From positions 1 to 64,000 of the forward strand of contig NZ_BOOZ01000029.1 of assembly GCF_016863495.1 (NCBI RefSeq): 64,000 bases of DNA, read 5' to 3'. Positions 19,017 through 26,805 of the stretch are shown here, piece after piece (positions within the stretch are counted from its first letter, which is position 1; the number at the start of each line of letters is the position of its first letter). The translations under genes were made by a program, and so were the position numbers. Source of the DNA: Micromonospora andamanensis (GTDB lineage Bacteria > Actinomycetota > Actinomycetes > Mycobacteriales > Micromonosporaceae). Under the pieces are notes generated by a model. It was not told where the DNA came from. It saw only the letters and a program-made list of their open reading frames with translations, and searched no databases.

Positions 19017-20137
19017 GCCGCTACTACCTCTTCCTCAAGTCGGGCGGACGCCGCCAACCGGGCGACCAGTTCCGCCTCCACGTTTCCGCCGGTCAGCACC
19101 ACGCCGACCGTGCGTTTCCGGGGCCCGCCGGCAGCCGTCGCCAGCAGTTGCTCGCCAACTGGCGACCGCAGTCCCCAGTCGATTGCCGGCGACCGCAGCG
19201 CGCCGTCAGCGGCAGCCGGAGACCGCAGTCCCCCGTCGGCGGCGAGCCGTAGCGCGCCGGCCAGACCGGCCGCGCCCGACGGTTCGGCCAGTACCTTCAG
19301 CTCCAGCAGGAGCAGCCGGAACGCCTCGGCGATCTCGTCGTCGTCCACCCGCACCACGCCGCGCAGACGGGTGCGCAGGACGGCGAAGGGCAGCTCACCC
19401 ACACAGGACGGACGCAGTCCGTCGGCGATCGTCGGTGCCGGTGTGACCGGAACCGGGCGGCCGGCGGCCAGGCTGCGGGCCAGCGAGTCGCAGCCGTGCG
19501 GCTCCACGCCGTACACCTCGATCGGCCGGCCGGTCGCGGCCAGGCAGGCACCGGCCACGCCACCACCACCGCCCACCGGCAGCACGAGGGCGTCCAGCGG
19601 GGTACCGGCCCGCTCGGCCTCCTCGATCAGTTCGAGGCTGGCGCTGCCCTGCCCGGCGATGACGTCCGGATGGTCGTACGCGTCCACGATCGGGTGACCG
19701 GTTTCGTCGCTCACCCGGCGGGCCACCGCCAACCGTTCCTCGACAGTCGTGCCGGCGAGCACCACCCGCGCTCCCGCCGCACGTGCCCGGGCCACCTTTG
19801 TCGGTGCCGCGTCGACCGGGAGCACCACCGTGGCGGCCAACTCGAACCGCCGGGCCGCGAGCGCCACAGCCACCGCGTGGTTGCCGGTGCTCTGCGCGAC
19901 CACCCCGGTGTGCCCGGCCGCGGCCAGCCGGCCCACCGCGAACAGCCCGCCGCGCATCTTGTACGAGCCCCCAGCCTGTAGGTTCTCCGCCTTCAGCAGC
20001 ACCCGGGCACCGGCCAGCCGGTCGATGGCGGGGGCCCGCAGCACCGGGGTACGCAGCACCCGGCCGGCGAGCCAGCGGGCCGCCTCCGGCACGTCTATCG
20101 AAGCCGGGACGGCTCCGGACGGATCGGTGTGAGACAT
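19013..20137 (-). CDS. Fold-type II PLP enzyme, serine racemase/threonine dehydratase-like
   Basis: The 374-residue protein has the Schiff-base lysine Lys60 in GGSYKMRGG, the substrate loop STGNHAVA (83-90), the PLP phosphate loop GGGGG (189-193), IADGLRPSCVG (237-247) and KVLAEPSGAAGLAGAL. There is no ACT domain, so it is not biosynthetic IlvA. Residue 84 is Thr where mammalian serine racemase has the proton-donating Ser84 and dehydratases usually have Ala. It could racemise L-Ser or deaminate Ser/Thr. AGAGGAGAG precedes the ATG. It lies 20 bases after the acyltransferase gene and overlaps the ligase gene. Residues 301-328 carry three in-frame copies of a W/DGxLRSP repeat. Confidence 0.85.
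   Translation of the reverse strand: MSHTDPSGAVPASIDVPEAARWLAGRVLRTPVLRAPAIDRLAGARVLLKAENLQAGGSYKMRGGLFAVGRLAAAGHTGVVAQSTGNHAVAVALAARRFELAATVVLPVDAAPTKVARARAAGARVVLAGTTVEERLAVARRVSDETGHPIVDAYDHPDVIAGQGSASLELIEEAERAGTPLDALVLPVGGGGGVAGACLAATGRPIEVYGVEPHGCDSLARSLAAGRPVPVTPAPTIADGLRPSCVGELPFAVLRTRLRGVVRVDDDEIAEAFRLLLLELKVLAEPSGAAGLAGALRLAADGGLRSPAAADGALRSPAIDWGLRSPVGEQLLATAAGGPRKRTVGVVLTGGNVEAELVARLAASARLEEEVVAA
19161..19245. repeat. Short in-frame tandem repeat inside the PLP enzyme gene
   Basis: Three imperfect copies of a unit containing GCGACCGCAG(T/C)CCCC occur here, encoding LRSPVG, LRSPAID and LRSPAA on the minus strand. They form a spacer between the core fold and the last beta-strand region of the enzyme. 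Confidence 0.7.
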
Positions 20138-20157
20138 GTCCTCTCCTCTGTGGTCGA

Positions 20158-21348
20158 TCAGTGAGGTGCCGCCGGCGCGGGTGGGCTGGGTGCCTGGCGC
20201 GCAGCGGTGGCGGCCCGGTCGGGTAGGTGGAGGCCGCCGCCGGGCAGGTCGAACAGCCACGTCGCGCGGGCCGCCAGCAGCAGCCGGTGCAGGCCGAGGC
20301 TGAGCGCCAGCACGGCGGCGGTGAGCGAGAACGGGAAACCCGGGGCAAGCGCCAACCGGGCGGAGTCGTCCAGGCCGGCGATCGGATCGGCGACCAGAAG
20401 ATGCAGCAACGCCAGCACCGGCATGTGGATGACGTAGATCGGCAATGTCTGGCGGCCGAGGGCGGCGAGCGGCTCGCCGACCGCAGGCCACCGGACCAGT
20501 CGGACCGCCACGGCGATGCCGAGCAGGACCGCGAGGATGGAGACCAGCGGCGCCACGCCGGGCAGTCGGGCGGTGCCGGTCGCGGCCACGGCGACCTGCG
20601 CGGCGGCGTACGCCCCTGCGGCCAGCAGCAGCCGGCGGCCGGTGACCGCGTCGGCCCACTGCCTGACGTACCCGCGCAGGTGCAGCCCGGCCAGGAAGAA
20701 CACCAGGTTCTGGTACAGACCGGCCCGGTTGCCCGGAGTGTCGACAAGTCCCGCCGCGGCGACCGCGCTCAACGTGCCGGCGGCGACCAGCAGCACCGCC
20801 GGGTGGACCCTTCGCAGCGCCTTGGCCAGCACGAAGTACAGCGCCAGTGCGTACAGGTACCAGAGGTTGGACGGGGTGACGGTCAGCTGTACCAGCAGTT
20901 CACCGAGGTCGCGCGCCCGGTCGGTCGGGAAGTTCGGGGCGAGGGCCAGCACGACAGTGTGGATCACCAGCCAGACGCCGTACAGGTAGAGGAAGCGGGC
21001 GGCGCGGGGCCGGGCGACCGACCGCCAGGGCCGCTGCACGGCGGTCGCCGCGAACATGCCGGAGATGGTGAAGAACAACGGCATCCGCATCGGTAGCAGC
21101 AGTTCGCCGAAGACTCCCCAGGCACCCGGCACCGGTACGTCGAGCCGCCAGTCGATCTGGAGGTAGTCCTTGACGATCACGTGCCAGAGCAGGACCAGCA
21201 GGATGCAGCCGCCCTTGGCGACATCAGCCCAGGCCAGCCTGGTGCCGGCCGAGCCCGAGTCGGGGCCGGCCGAGCCCGGGTCGGTGCCGCCGCCGGGGGC
21301 GGGCCTACCGACGGCCGTATCGACCGCGACCTGTTCCCGGGTGGTCAT
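20158..21348 (-). CDS. Acyltransferase-3 family membrane protein (VanT membrane-domain-like)
   Basis: The 396-residue protein has a disordered Gly/Pro N-terminus, then DVAKGGCILLVLLWHVIV, which carries the family His, and about ten membrane segments. Others include MPLFFTISGMFAATAV, LWYLYALALYFVLAKAL and LPIYVIHMPVLALLHLLV. This is the acyltransferase-3 fold. The same fold forms the N-terminal membrane half of VanT serine racemases of VanC/E/G clusters, thought to take up L-serine, while other members O-acylate sugars or peptidoglycan. It sits between the sensor kinase and the PLP enzyme. A serine-uptake partner for the racemase-like enzyme is the hypothesis; wall acylation is the alternative. 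Confidence 0.87.
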   Translation of the reverse strand: MTTREQVAVDTAVGRPAPGGGTDPGSAGPDSGSAGTRLAWADVAKGGCILLVLLWHVIVKDYLQIDWRLDVPVPGAWGVFGELLLPMRMPLFFTISGMFAATAVQRPWRSVARPRAARFLYLYGVWLVIHTVVLALAPNFPTDRARDLGELLVQLTVTPSNLWYLYALALYFVLAKALRRVHPAVLLVAAGTLSAVAAAGLVDTPGNRAGLYQNLVFFLAGLHLRGYVRQWADAVTGRRLLLAAGAYAAAQVAVAATGTARLPGVAPLVSILAVLLGIAVAVRLVRWPAVGEPLAALGRQTLPIYVIHMPVLALLHLLVADPIAGLDDSARLALAPGFPFSLTAAVLALSLGLHRLLLAARATWLFDLPGGGLHLPDRAATAARQAPSPPAPAAPH

Positions 21349-21495
21349 GCTCTCTCCTCTCCGTCGCGGTGCACGCTGGCCAGTTGGCTCCCGGCAGGCC
21401 GGGTCGGCTGTTTCGCGGGCACGCCGAAGGTCGGGCTGCCGCGGTGTGCGGCCCCGATCTGTGGGCTGTTGTTCGATGCCGGCCGGGCGGCCGGG

Positions 21496-22554
21496 TCAGG
21501 GTGCGGTGGGTAGCTGGACGTCCACCCGCAGTCCGCCGTACTCAGCCGGTCGAGCGGAGATCAGGCCGTTGTGCGCCTGGGTGATCGAGCGGGCGATGGC
21601 CAGACCGAGGCCGGCGCCACCGCTCTGGTTCGTCCGGTCCCGGGCCAGGCGCCGGAACGGCTCGAAGAGCCCGGCCACCGCCTCCGCCGGTACCACCTGG
21701 CCCGTGTTGACAACTGTCAGAGCCGGGTTGTGTCCGACCGTGACGGTGAGGGTGCCGCCCGGCCGGTTGTACTTGATCGCGTTCTCCACGAGGTTCGTCA
21801 CCAGCCGTTCCAGCAGCACCCGTTCGCCCATCACCATCCGGGGCTCCAGGTGGCTCTGCACCGTCACCCCGGCCTCGATGATCCGGTCCTGGTACGCGGC
21901 CAGCACCCCGGTGACGAGCTGGTCGAGGCGCTGGGGCGTACGCGAACGCAGCCCCTGGTCGCTCTCGCTGAGCGCGAGCAGCCCCTCGATGAGCCGCTCG
22001 TTGCGTTCGTTTGTCTCCAGCAGTTGCCCGGTCAGCAGTTCCAGTTGTTCACCGGTGAGCGACCGGGCCATGCCGACCTCGATGAGCGTGCGCTGCACCG
22101 CCAACGGCGTACGCAGTTCGTGGGAGGCGTTCGCGGCGAACCGCCGCTGTCCCTCGTAGCCTGCGGCGATGCGTTCCATCATCGCGTCGATGGACCGGGC
22201 CAGTCGGGCCAACTCGTCGTTGCCGCGTGGCCGGAGCCGGTGACCGAGATTCTGTGGCCCGACCTGCGCGATAGGCCCGGCCAGATCCCGCACCGGGCGC
22301 AGGCACCACAGCGCTGCGGCCCAGATCCCGGCGATCGAGAGCACGAGGATGCCCAGCCCGGTGAGCGGGACGGCCAGGACCGCGAAGTCCCGCGCCGGTT
22401 GACACACGAATCCCACACCGGGCAGCCCGGTCCGGCACAGCCCGCTGGCACCCACCCACAGCTCGCCGATCACCGACTTGGTCAGTCCGGGCAGGGCGTA
22501 CCCGACGAGCAGGGCGAGTACGCCGACCAGCACGACTCGCCGGCGCGGGGTCAT
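21496..22554 (-). CDS. Sensor histidine kinase of the D-Ala-D-X-like operon
   Basis: The 352-residue kinase has a first membrane segment (residues 7-24), a short extracytoplasmic loop with two cysteines (Cys40 and Cys51, probably a disulfide) and a second membrane segment (57-83). A HAMP region follows (LRPVRDLAGPIAQVG), then the H-box ANASHELRTPLA with phospho-accepting His145, the N-box LVTNLVENAIKYNRPGG and the G-box GGAGLGLAIARS. The sensing loop is only about 32 residues long, in the range of small intramembrane or antibiotic-sensing kinases. Its ATG overlaps the stop of the response regulator gene, so the pair is coupled. Confidence 0.92.
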   Translation of the reverse strand: MTPRRRVVLVGVLALLVGYALPGLTKSVIGELWVGASGLCRTGLPGVGFVCQPARDFAVLAVPLTGLGILVLSIAGIWAAALWCLRPVRDLAGPIAQVGPQNLGHRLRPRGNDELARLARSIDAMMERIAAGYEGQRRFAANASHELRTPLAVQRTLIEVGMARSLTGEQLELLTGQLLETNERNERLIEGLLALSESDQGLRSRTPQRLDQLVTGVLAAYQDRIIEAGVTVQSHLEPRMVMGERVLLERLVTNLVENAIKYNRPGGTLTVTVGHNPALTVVNTGQVVPAEAVAGLFEPFRRLARDRTNQSGGAGLGLAIARSITQAHNGLISARPAEYGGLRVDVQLPTAP

Positions 22555-23216
22555 CCGGCACCGCCGATGCGGTACCCGGCCCGGGGCACGGTGTGGATGA
22601 CCTGCGGCTCACCGAGCTTCTTCCGCAGCGTCATCACGGTGACCCGGACCACGTTCGTGAACGGGTCGGCGAACTCGTCCCACGCCTGCTCCAACAGTTC
22701 CTCGGCGCTCACCACCCGGCCTTCGGCCCGCAGCAGTACGTGCAGCACCGCGAACTCCTTCGGGCTCAGGCTGACCGACCGGCCGTCCCGGGTGACCGAG
22801 TGCCGAGCCACGTCCAGGACCACGCCGTGCGCCGCCAGCACCGGCGGGACGGCCGGGGCGGATCGCCTACCCAGCGCCTGGACCCGGGCGACCAGTTCGG
22901 CGAAGGCGAACGGTTTGGTCAGGTAGTCGTCGGCGCCCAGCCCCAGACCCTCCACCCGGTCCCGGATCCCGGCGGCGGCGGTGAGCAGCAGCACCCGGGT
23001 ACCGGAGCCGGACGCGGCGAGGCTGCGACACACCTCGTCCCCGGTTTGTCCCGGCATGTCGCGATCCAGCACCGCGACGTCGTACCGGTTCACCCCGACC
23101 CGCTCCAACGCTCCGTCACCGTCGTAGCAGACGTCCACAGCCATCGAGAGGCGACGCAGCCCCTCGGCGACGGTGTCCGCCAACAACCGCTCGTCGTCCG
23201 CCACCAGCACCCGCAC
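22551..23216 (-). CDS. OmpR/PhoB-type response regulator
   Basis: The 221-residue regulator has the acidic pocket ADDER, phospho-acceptor Asp51 in VLDRDMPG, Thr79 in LLLTAAAG and Lys101 in YLTKPF. A C-terminal winged helix follows (SLSPKEFAVLHVLLRAEGRVV, FTNVVRVTVMTLRKKLG, VIHTVPRAGYRI). I chose the GTG at 23216, which has GGGGAGCG seven bases upstream and begins the receiver strand directly; an upstream GTG at 23264 would add 16 unconserved residues. It heads a six-gene minus-strand operon with kinase, acyltransferase, PLP enzyme, ligase and dipeptidase, and most likely activates it, as VanR does. Confidence 0.92.
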   Translation of the reverse strand: MRVLVADDERLLADTVAEGLRRLSMAVDVCYDGDGALERVGVNRYDVAVLDRDMPGQTGDEVCRSLAASGSGTRVLLLTAAAGIRDRVEGLGLGADDYLTKPFAFAELVARVQALGRRSAPAVPPVLAAHGVVLDVARHSVTRDGRSVSLSPKEFAVLHVLLRAEGRVVSAEELLEQAWDEFADPFTNVVRVTVMTLRKKLGEPQVIHTVPRAGYRIGGAG

Positions 23217-23347
23217 GCTTCCGCTCCCCGTAGTTCTCGCTGTCGGCCATACGTTCTCAGGCACAAGTTAAGGGTTCCGTAAGCGCCCGCCCCACCAATA
23301 CTCCACGTAACCACCCCCAACCCCCACCCGCCGCCCCACAGATCCGC

Positions 23348-23416
23348 GATCATGCAGTTATGGCACCCGACATGTACGTATCAGCCACTTATGGCAGGTG
23401 CCACAACTGCATGATC
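23348..23416. repeat. GATCATG-type intergenic inverted repeat (copy B)
   Basis: Arms GATCATGCAGTTATGGCACC (23348-23367) and GGTGCCACAACTGCATGATC (23397-23416) pair over 20 positions with one mismatch, around a 29-base loop. It lies upstream of the response regulator and downstream of the broken DUF559 gene, so it may act as terminator for the latter. It shares its arms with copy C at 24454-24529. Confidence 0.85.
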
Positions 23417-23485
23417 GACGAAGGTCAGGCGACGTGGGCGGGGCAAAGGCCCACGGCGCGAAGGGCCAGTGGGGTTGGGCGGGGG

Positions 23486-24339
23486 TCAGGGGGTGAGGAG
23501 GGAGCGGATGGTGGCGGTGATGTGGGTGGGGCGACGGTAGAGGTCATGGGCAGTGAAATGCCGCATCCGCCAGCCCTCGGCGGCCAGCCAGTTCATCCGC
23601 GCCCGATCATGCCGGAGACGATCAGGGTCGAGGTGGGAAAGTCCGTCGTACTCGATACCGACCCGGTACTCGCGGTAGGCCAGGTCCAGTCGATATATCC
23701 CCAGACCGTCCCGGTCGTGCACCCAGCACTGGGGCTCGGGAACCGGCAGGCCGGCATCCACGAGAAGCAGTCTCAGCTGACTCTCCTGGCGGCACTCGGG
23801 GCGGGGGTCGGCCAGATCGACCAGGCGCCGCGCCTGCCGAACACCACGCAGGGCTCGGTGGGCGACGAGTTCACCTCGCAGCCCGTCAAGGGTGCAGGCA
23901 CCGACCCGTAGGCACAGATCCAACACCGGCAGGGCGTCCATCCGCCGTAACGTCCGCGCAAGGTCGATCGCGCACCGGGAGGCGGGCGCACACGGAACGT
24001 CACCGATCCACATCGGATCCCGGACCGGCACGATGGACTCGTGCGTCACGACCCCCCGCAATCGCGGCACCACCAGACCGGCGGGCACGATTACGTGCAG
24101 ATCGTCGGAGCGGGCGTCGCCGAACCCGTGCAATGACGCGCCGCTGTGGTAGCCCAGGGCGCAACCCTTCGGCAGCCGGTCAAAACCGCAGCGAGCCGCT
24201 CATTCGGTCCGGGGTCGGTCATCGGCCCGTACACCCCTCGGCTCAACCGAGCGAGCGCGCCCGCCTCAACCCGGCACCTGACCCGCCCACGGCTCCAACC
24301 CGACGCCAGTAACTCGGAGTATCGAAACACGTCCGCCAC
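23486..24339 (-). pseudogene. DUF559 endonuclease-fold protein, disrupted by a frameshift
   Basis: The N-terminal part (from ATG 24339, FRYSELLASGWSRGRVRCRV, a helix-turn-helix as in AbiEi-type proteins) is in one frame. The rest (DLHVIVPAG, VVTHESIVP, then the DUF559/Vsr-like nuclease core YRVGIEYDGLSHL and HDRARMNWLAAEGWRMRHF) is in the next. Continuity of homologous text breaks near 24185-24190: ERLAAVL reads on in frame one, while RLPKGCALGYHSGASLHGFG is encoded in the -1 frame. Loss of one base around GGTTTTGACC explains it. Joined, the product would be about 284 residues. It is flanked by two GATCATG repeats. A sequencing error is possible. Confidence 0.7.
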
Positions 24340-24453
24340 AGCACCGCACTGTGCTCCAACACCGAACCGGTTTCTGCCCCCTGTGGACAGCCAGAGGTCC
24401 TGTGGAAAACCCCCACCCCACCACCTGTCTCTGCTAGCCCCAGCGATCGGTCT

Positions 24454-24529
24454 CGCCGATCATGCAGTTGTGGCACACCCCAAAAGGGCTATACGTGATG
24501 TAACGACAACCACAACTGCATGATCGGCG
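24454..24529. repeat. GATCATG-type intergenic inverted repeat (copy C)
   Basis: Arms CGCCGATCATGCAGTTGTGG (24454-24473) and CCACAACTGCATGATCGGCG (24510-24529) are perfectly complementary over 20 bp around a 36-base loop. It sits between the G5/excalibur gene, whose stop is 44 bases away, and the start of the broken DUF559 gene. Termination of the former is a plausible job. Confidence 0.88.
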
Positions 24530-24572
24530 CGCAGAGAGGGCGGGGAGGGGGCGGGGAGGGTCCGGGGTGGGG

Positions 24573-25382
24573 TTAGTCGCAGCCCCAGCCGTCGTTGTCG
24601 CGGTCGAGGTCGTAGATGTCCGTGCCGATGACCTTGACCGGACCAGTCACGTACGCGGGTCCGTTGCCGCTGCCGCCGGCACAGTCGACATCGCTGGCGA
24701 TCGGCACGCAGGGGGTGTAGTTGGGGTCGCATCGGGAAACCGGTTTGGTGCCCTCAGCGACGACTTCGGTGACCGGCTTTTTCGTCACGACCGAGTTGAC
24801 CAGCTCCTTGTCCGTCTGAACCCCGTCCACCACTGTCACCTGATAGGTCAGGGTGCGTATGCCGTCCACGCCTCGGGTCCGGACCACCCGCTTTCCCTCG
24901 GCCAGCGACGAGTCCTGCACGGTGCGGGTGCCGTGCCGGATGGTTTTCTTCTCGACCACGCTGCGCGTCTGCACAACGGGGGTAGGGCTCGTGGTGATGT
25001 CGCTTGGTTCAGCGAGTTCGCTCACCGCCGACGCACCGCTGGACGTCGGCGCCGGCGTGCCTGTGGCATCCGGTACTTGTGCACCGGAAGTGGCCGGCAC
25101 CGGCTCCGCACCGTCGGAAGTGGACGTGTCCGGCGCGGGTGCCACTTCGGCGACGATGGCCGGGGCGGACTCCTCGGCGGCCGTGCCGGTGCGCAGCGGT
25201 TCCGGCTCGGCGACGAGGGCGCCCACGAAGGTGCCGCCCGCGCAGCACAGCAGCACGAACGACATGAACACTCCACCCAGGATCATGGTTACCCGGTGGC
25301 CAGGGCTGAGCCGGCTGAACCAGTTCGGCGGCGGGGCAGGCTGCGGCTGGCCCGGGAGGGCAATCGGAGTTGTCACATACAT
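24573..25382 (-). CDS. Membrane-anchored G5 domain protein with excalibur-like C-terminus
   Basis: The 269-residue protein has a Pro-rich cytoplasmic N-terminus, one membrane segment (VTMILGGVFMSFVLLCCAGGTFVGAL) and a Thr/Ser/Pro-rich linker. A G5 domain covers about residues 137-215 (SVVEKKTIRHGTRTVQDSSL, TLTYQVTVVDGVQTDKEL). The Cys-rich end CDPNYTPCVPIASDVDC, with IYDLDRDNDGWGCD, is an excalibur-like calcium-binding motif. G5 domains bind N-acetylglucosamine-containing wall polymers, so this is probably a wall-associated surface protein. It is monocistronic. No strong ribosome binding site precedes the ATG. Confidence 0.85.
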   Translation of the reverse strand: MYVTTPIALPGQPQPAPPPNWFSRLSPGHRVTMILGGVFMSFVLLCCAGGTFVGALVAEPEPLRTGTAAEESAPAIVAEVAPAPDTSTSDGAEPVPATSGAQVPDATGTPAPTSSGASAVSELAEPSDITTSPTPVVQTRSVVEKKTIRHGTRTVQDSSLAEGKRVVRTRGVDGIRTLTYQVTVVDGVQTDKELVNSVVTKKPVTEVVAEGTKPVSRCDPNYTPCVPIASDVDCAGGSGNGPAYVTGPVKVIGTDIYDLDRDNDGWGCD

Positions 25383-25602
25383 GAGTCTCGTCGGCGGTAC
25401 TCACCGCGCTATCCACTGGCACGTCGATCACCCTTACCGAATGCGTTGGTCAGGTCACCATCACGTCGGCGACTCGGCGTCGATCGTCATGCCGTCGGCA
25501 CAAATGGCTGCTGACTGTCATCGCGATCGGTAGCGTCGCTCCTGCGAAAGGACGAGCCCGGACGGAGCAGCCGACGCGCGGAGAAGGTTGGGCAGCGACA
25601 GG

Positions 25603-26805
25603 TCAGCGGTCCTCTAGGGCCCAGGGGGAGCCGTAGGCGGTCAGCAGGTCGAGGAAGGGTTTTGGGGGGAACGCCTCCGGGCCGAGGACGCCGACACCGG
25701 ACCACGCGCCGCCGGCCAGTAGTTCCAGTGCCACGACCGGGTTGACTGCGGTCTGCCAGACCACCGCCTGGTGACCGTACTCCTGCATCGACCATTCGTT
25801 GTCGACCACGTGGTAGAGGTAGACCTCGCGGGGTCGGCCGTCGACCCCGGTGCCCCGTACCCAGGTGCCGGCGCAGGTCCTGCCACGCATTCGCTCGCCG
25901 AGGGTGGCCGGGTCGGGCAGGCACGCGGCCACCACGTCCCGGGGCGACACCGACACGCCGCCCACCCGCACCGGGGACGTCCGGGACAGGCCGAGCCGGT
26001 GCAGCGTCTTCAGCACCTCGATGAACTCGTCACCGAGCCCGTACTTGAAGGTGACCCGTCGAGCCGGCACCCAGCGCGGGATCAGCAGCACCTCCTCGTG
26101 CTCGACGTTCACGCACTCCACCGGCCCGATGCCGGCCGGGAAGTGGAACACCTCCGGCTCGCTGAACGGCTCGGTGGTGAACCAGCCCCGCCCGGCCTCC
26201 CAGATCACCGGCGGGTTGAGGCACTCCTCGATCGTGGTCCAGATGGAGAAGGACGGGGCGAAGTCGTAGCCGTCCACTGTCAGGTTGGCCCCGTCGCGTA
26301 CCCCGATCTCGTCGATCTCGGCGAACAGCTCGTCGGCGGCGTACCTGGCGAAGACGTCGGACAGGCCCGGTTCGACGCCGATGCCGCACAGCGCCAGCCG
26401 GCCGGCCGTCACCCACCTGTCGGCCACCGCGAACTGCTCGTCGCCGAGCTTGACGCCGGTCTCCTGCCAGGGCCGGGCCGGATGCGGTCGGGACAGCGAC
26501 ATCGCCATGTCGAGGTAGTCGGCGCCGGCCGCGTACGCCCCGTCGAAGATCGGCATGACGAAGCGCGGGTCGACCGCGTTGAGCACGTGGGTGATCCGGT
26601 GTTCCCGGCACAGCGCGGCGACCGCGTCCGCGGCGGCGGCGTCGACGGACGCCGCGACGAAGCGGGAGTCGTGGCCGGCGACGGCCCGCGCGGCGCGGCC
26701 GGGATCGTGGTCGGCGACCACCATCACCTCGAAGAACGCGCGCCGGGCCGCGATGGCGACCACCGCGGAGCCGACGCCACCAGCACCGACGAGCAGGATA
26801 CGCAT
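25603..26805 (-). CDS. Saccharopine dehydrogenase family protein
   Basis: The 400-residue protein starts with an NAD(P)-binding Rossmann motif (RILLVGAGGVGSAVV) and continues with THVLNAVDPRFVMPIFDGAY and ADYLDMAMSLS, typical of the Lys9/carboxynorspermidine dehydrogenase fold. The C-terminal part has EYGHQAVVWQTAVNPVVALE. Its ATG overlaps the stop of the FAD oxidase by one base, placing it last in the polyamine operon. Related enzymes reductively condense or cleave imines of diamines, so a role on putrescine- or lysine-derived aldehydes is likely, but the substrate is not determined. Confidence 0.85.
   Translation of the reverse strand: MRILLVGAGGVGSAVVAIAARRAFFEVMVVADHDPGRAARAVAGHDSRFVAASVDAAAADAVAALCREHRITHVLNAVDPRFVMPIFDGAYAAGADYLDMAMSLSRPHPARPWQETGVKLGDEQFAVADRWVTAGRLALCGIGVEPGLSDVFARYAADELFAEIDEIGVRDGANLTVDGYDFAPSFSIWTTIEECLNPPVIWEAGRGWFTTEPFSEPEVFHFPAGIGPVECVNVEHEEVLLIPRWVPARRVTFKYGLGDEFIEVLKTLHRLGLSRTSPVRVGGVSVSPRDVVAACLPDPATLGERMRGRTCAGTWVRGTGVDGRPREVYLYHVVDNEWSMQEYGHQAVVWQTAVNPVVALELLAGGAWSGVGVLGPEAFPPKPFLDLLTAYGSPWALEDR

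Noticed and set aside
17260..23216. Classical VanHAX D-Ala-D-Lac resistance cluster
   Set aside because: There is no VanH-type D-lactate dehydrogenase, and the ligase has Tyr instead of the His typical of D-Ala-D-Lac ligases.
24170..24200. Programmed -1 frameshift in the DUF559 gene
   Set aside because: The local sequence GCGGTTTTGACC does not fit a slippery heptamer in the incoming frame and no strong downstream hairpin is evident. A mutation or sequence error is simpler.
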